From CAG-1031 sp964556785 (GTDB lineage: Bacteria > Bacteroidota > Bacteroidia > Bacteroidales > Muribaculaceae), in the NCBI GenBank assembly GCA_964556785.1, contig CAZKXM010000014.1, forward strand, positions 1 to 29,006: a stretch of 29,006 bases of DNA, read 5' to 3'. Positions within the stretch are counted from its first letter, which is position 1; every line of letters begins with the position of its first letter. Below are positions 28,952 to 29,006 of this stretch, piece by piece. Below the pieces are notes generated by a model. It made no database searches and was not told where the DNA came from. It was given only the letters and a program-made list of their open reading frames with translations. A program made the translations under genes and the position numbers.

Positions 28952-29006
28952 GTCTCCGTAGTTCAATGGATAGAATAATGGATTCCGGTTCCATCGATTG
29001 GGGTTC
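28952..29006 (+). tRNA. tRNA-Arg (anticodon CCG), cut by the window end
   Basis: The first 55 bases of a tRNA are visible: acceptor strand GTCTCCG, D arm GTTC..GAAT, anticodon stem ATGGA/TCCAT around the loop TTCCGGT, whose third to fifth bases give anticodon CCG, and the start of the T arm (GGGGTTC). It decodes CGG arginine codons. The 3' half lies outside the window. Confidence 0.93.

Overview
The window looks like a Bacteroidales chromosome, most likely of the Muribaculaceae or a close relative. The placement rests on several marks: a C-terminally fused DAHP synthase/chorismate mutase, a zinc-ribbon class II ribonucleotide reductase, the DUF5606 and DUF3109 proteins, a Bacteroides-type dipeptidyl peptidase III, a type IX secretion plug protein, and many copies of the Bacteroidetes -7 promoter box (TAnnTTTG). 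The family-level placement is inference. Gene density is high, no gap exceeds about 200 bases, and I see no insertion sequence, prophage, CRISPR array or rRNA.

Left part (1-5.8 kb): the 3' end of nrdJ converges with the DAHP synthase/chorismate mutase gene across a perfect 42-nt palindromic terminator. A lipoprotein with two META domains follows on the minus strand. Divergent from it is a plus-strand operon of two half-size ChrA chromate transporters and folC, which converges with ridA.

Centre-left (5.8-11.8 kb): two tandem paralogous genes encode secreted proteins of 794 and 1093 residues. They share a signal peptide, a repeated N-terminal beta-rich module, carbohydrate-binding-like jelly-roll modules and an identical style of C-terminal tail that resembles a type IX sorting signal. 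The longer paralogue carries an internal 288-codon tandem duplication. This is the least described and most interesting part of the window.

Centre (11.8-21 kb): an NlpC/P60 peptidase stands alone on the minus strand. On the plus strand come a WG-repeat protein, a GNAT-SCP2 acetyltransferase, and then a probable operon dxr-rseP-rlmI-DPP III-outer membrane barrel. It joins isoprenoid synthesis, membrane proteolysis, rRNA methylation, periplasmic peptide hydrolysis and an outer membrane protein.

Right part (21-29 kb): on the minus strand are a 56-residue 2[4Fe-4S] ferredoxin, DUF5606, a Crp/Fnr regulator coupled to a THUMP-like methyltransferase, and a tightly packed six-gene run ung - C_GCAxxG_C_C - T9SS plug - DUF3109 - SPOR - folE. 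A plus-strand pair Yip1-smpB lies between. The window ends inside a tRNA-Arg(CCG) gene whose promoter overlaps the divergent ung promoter.
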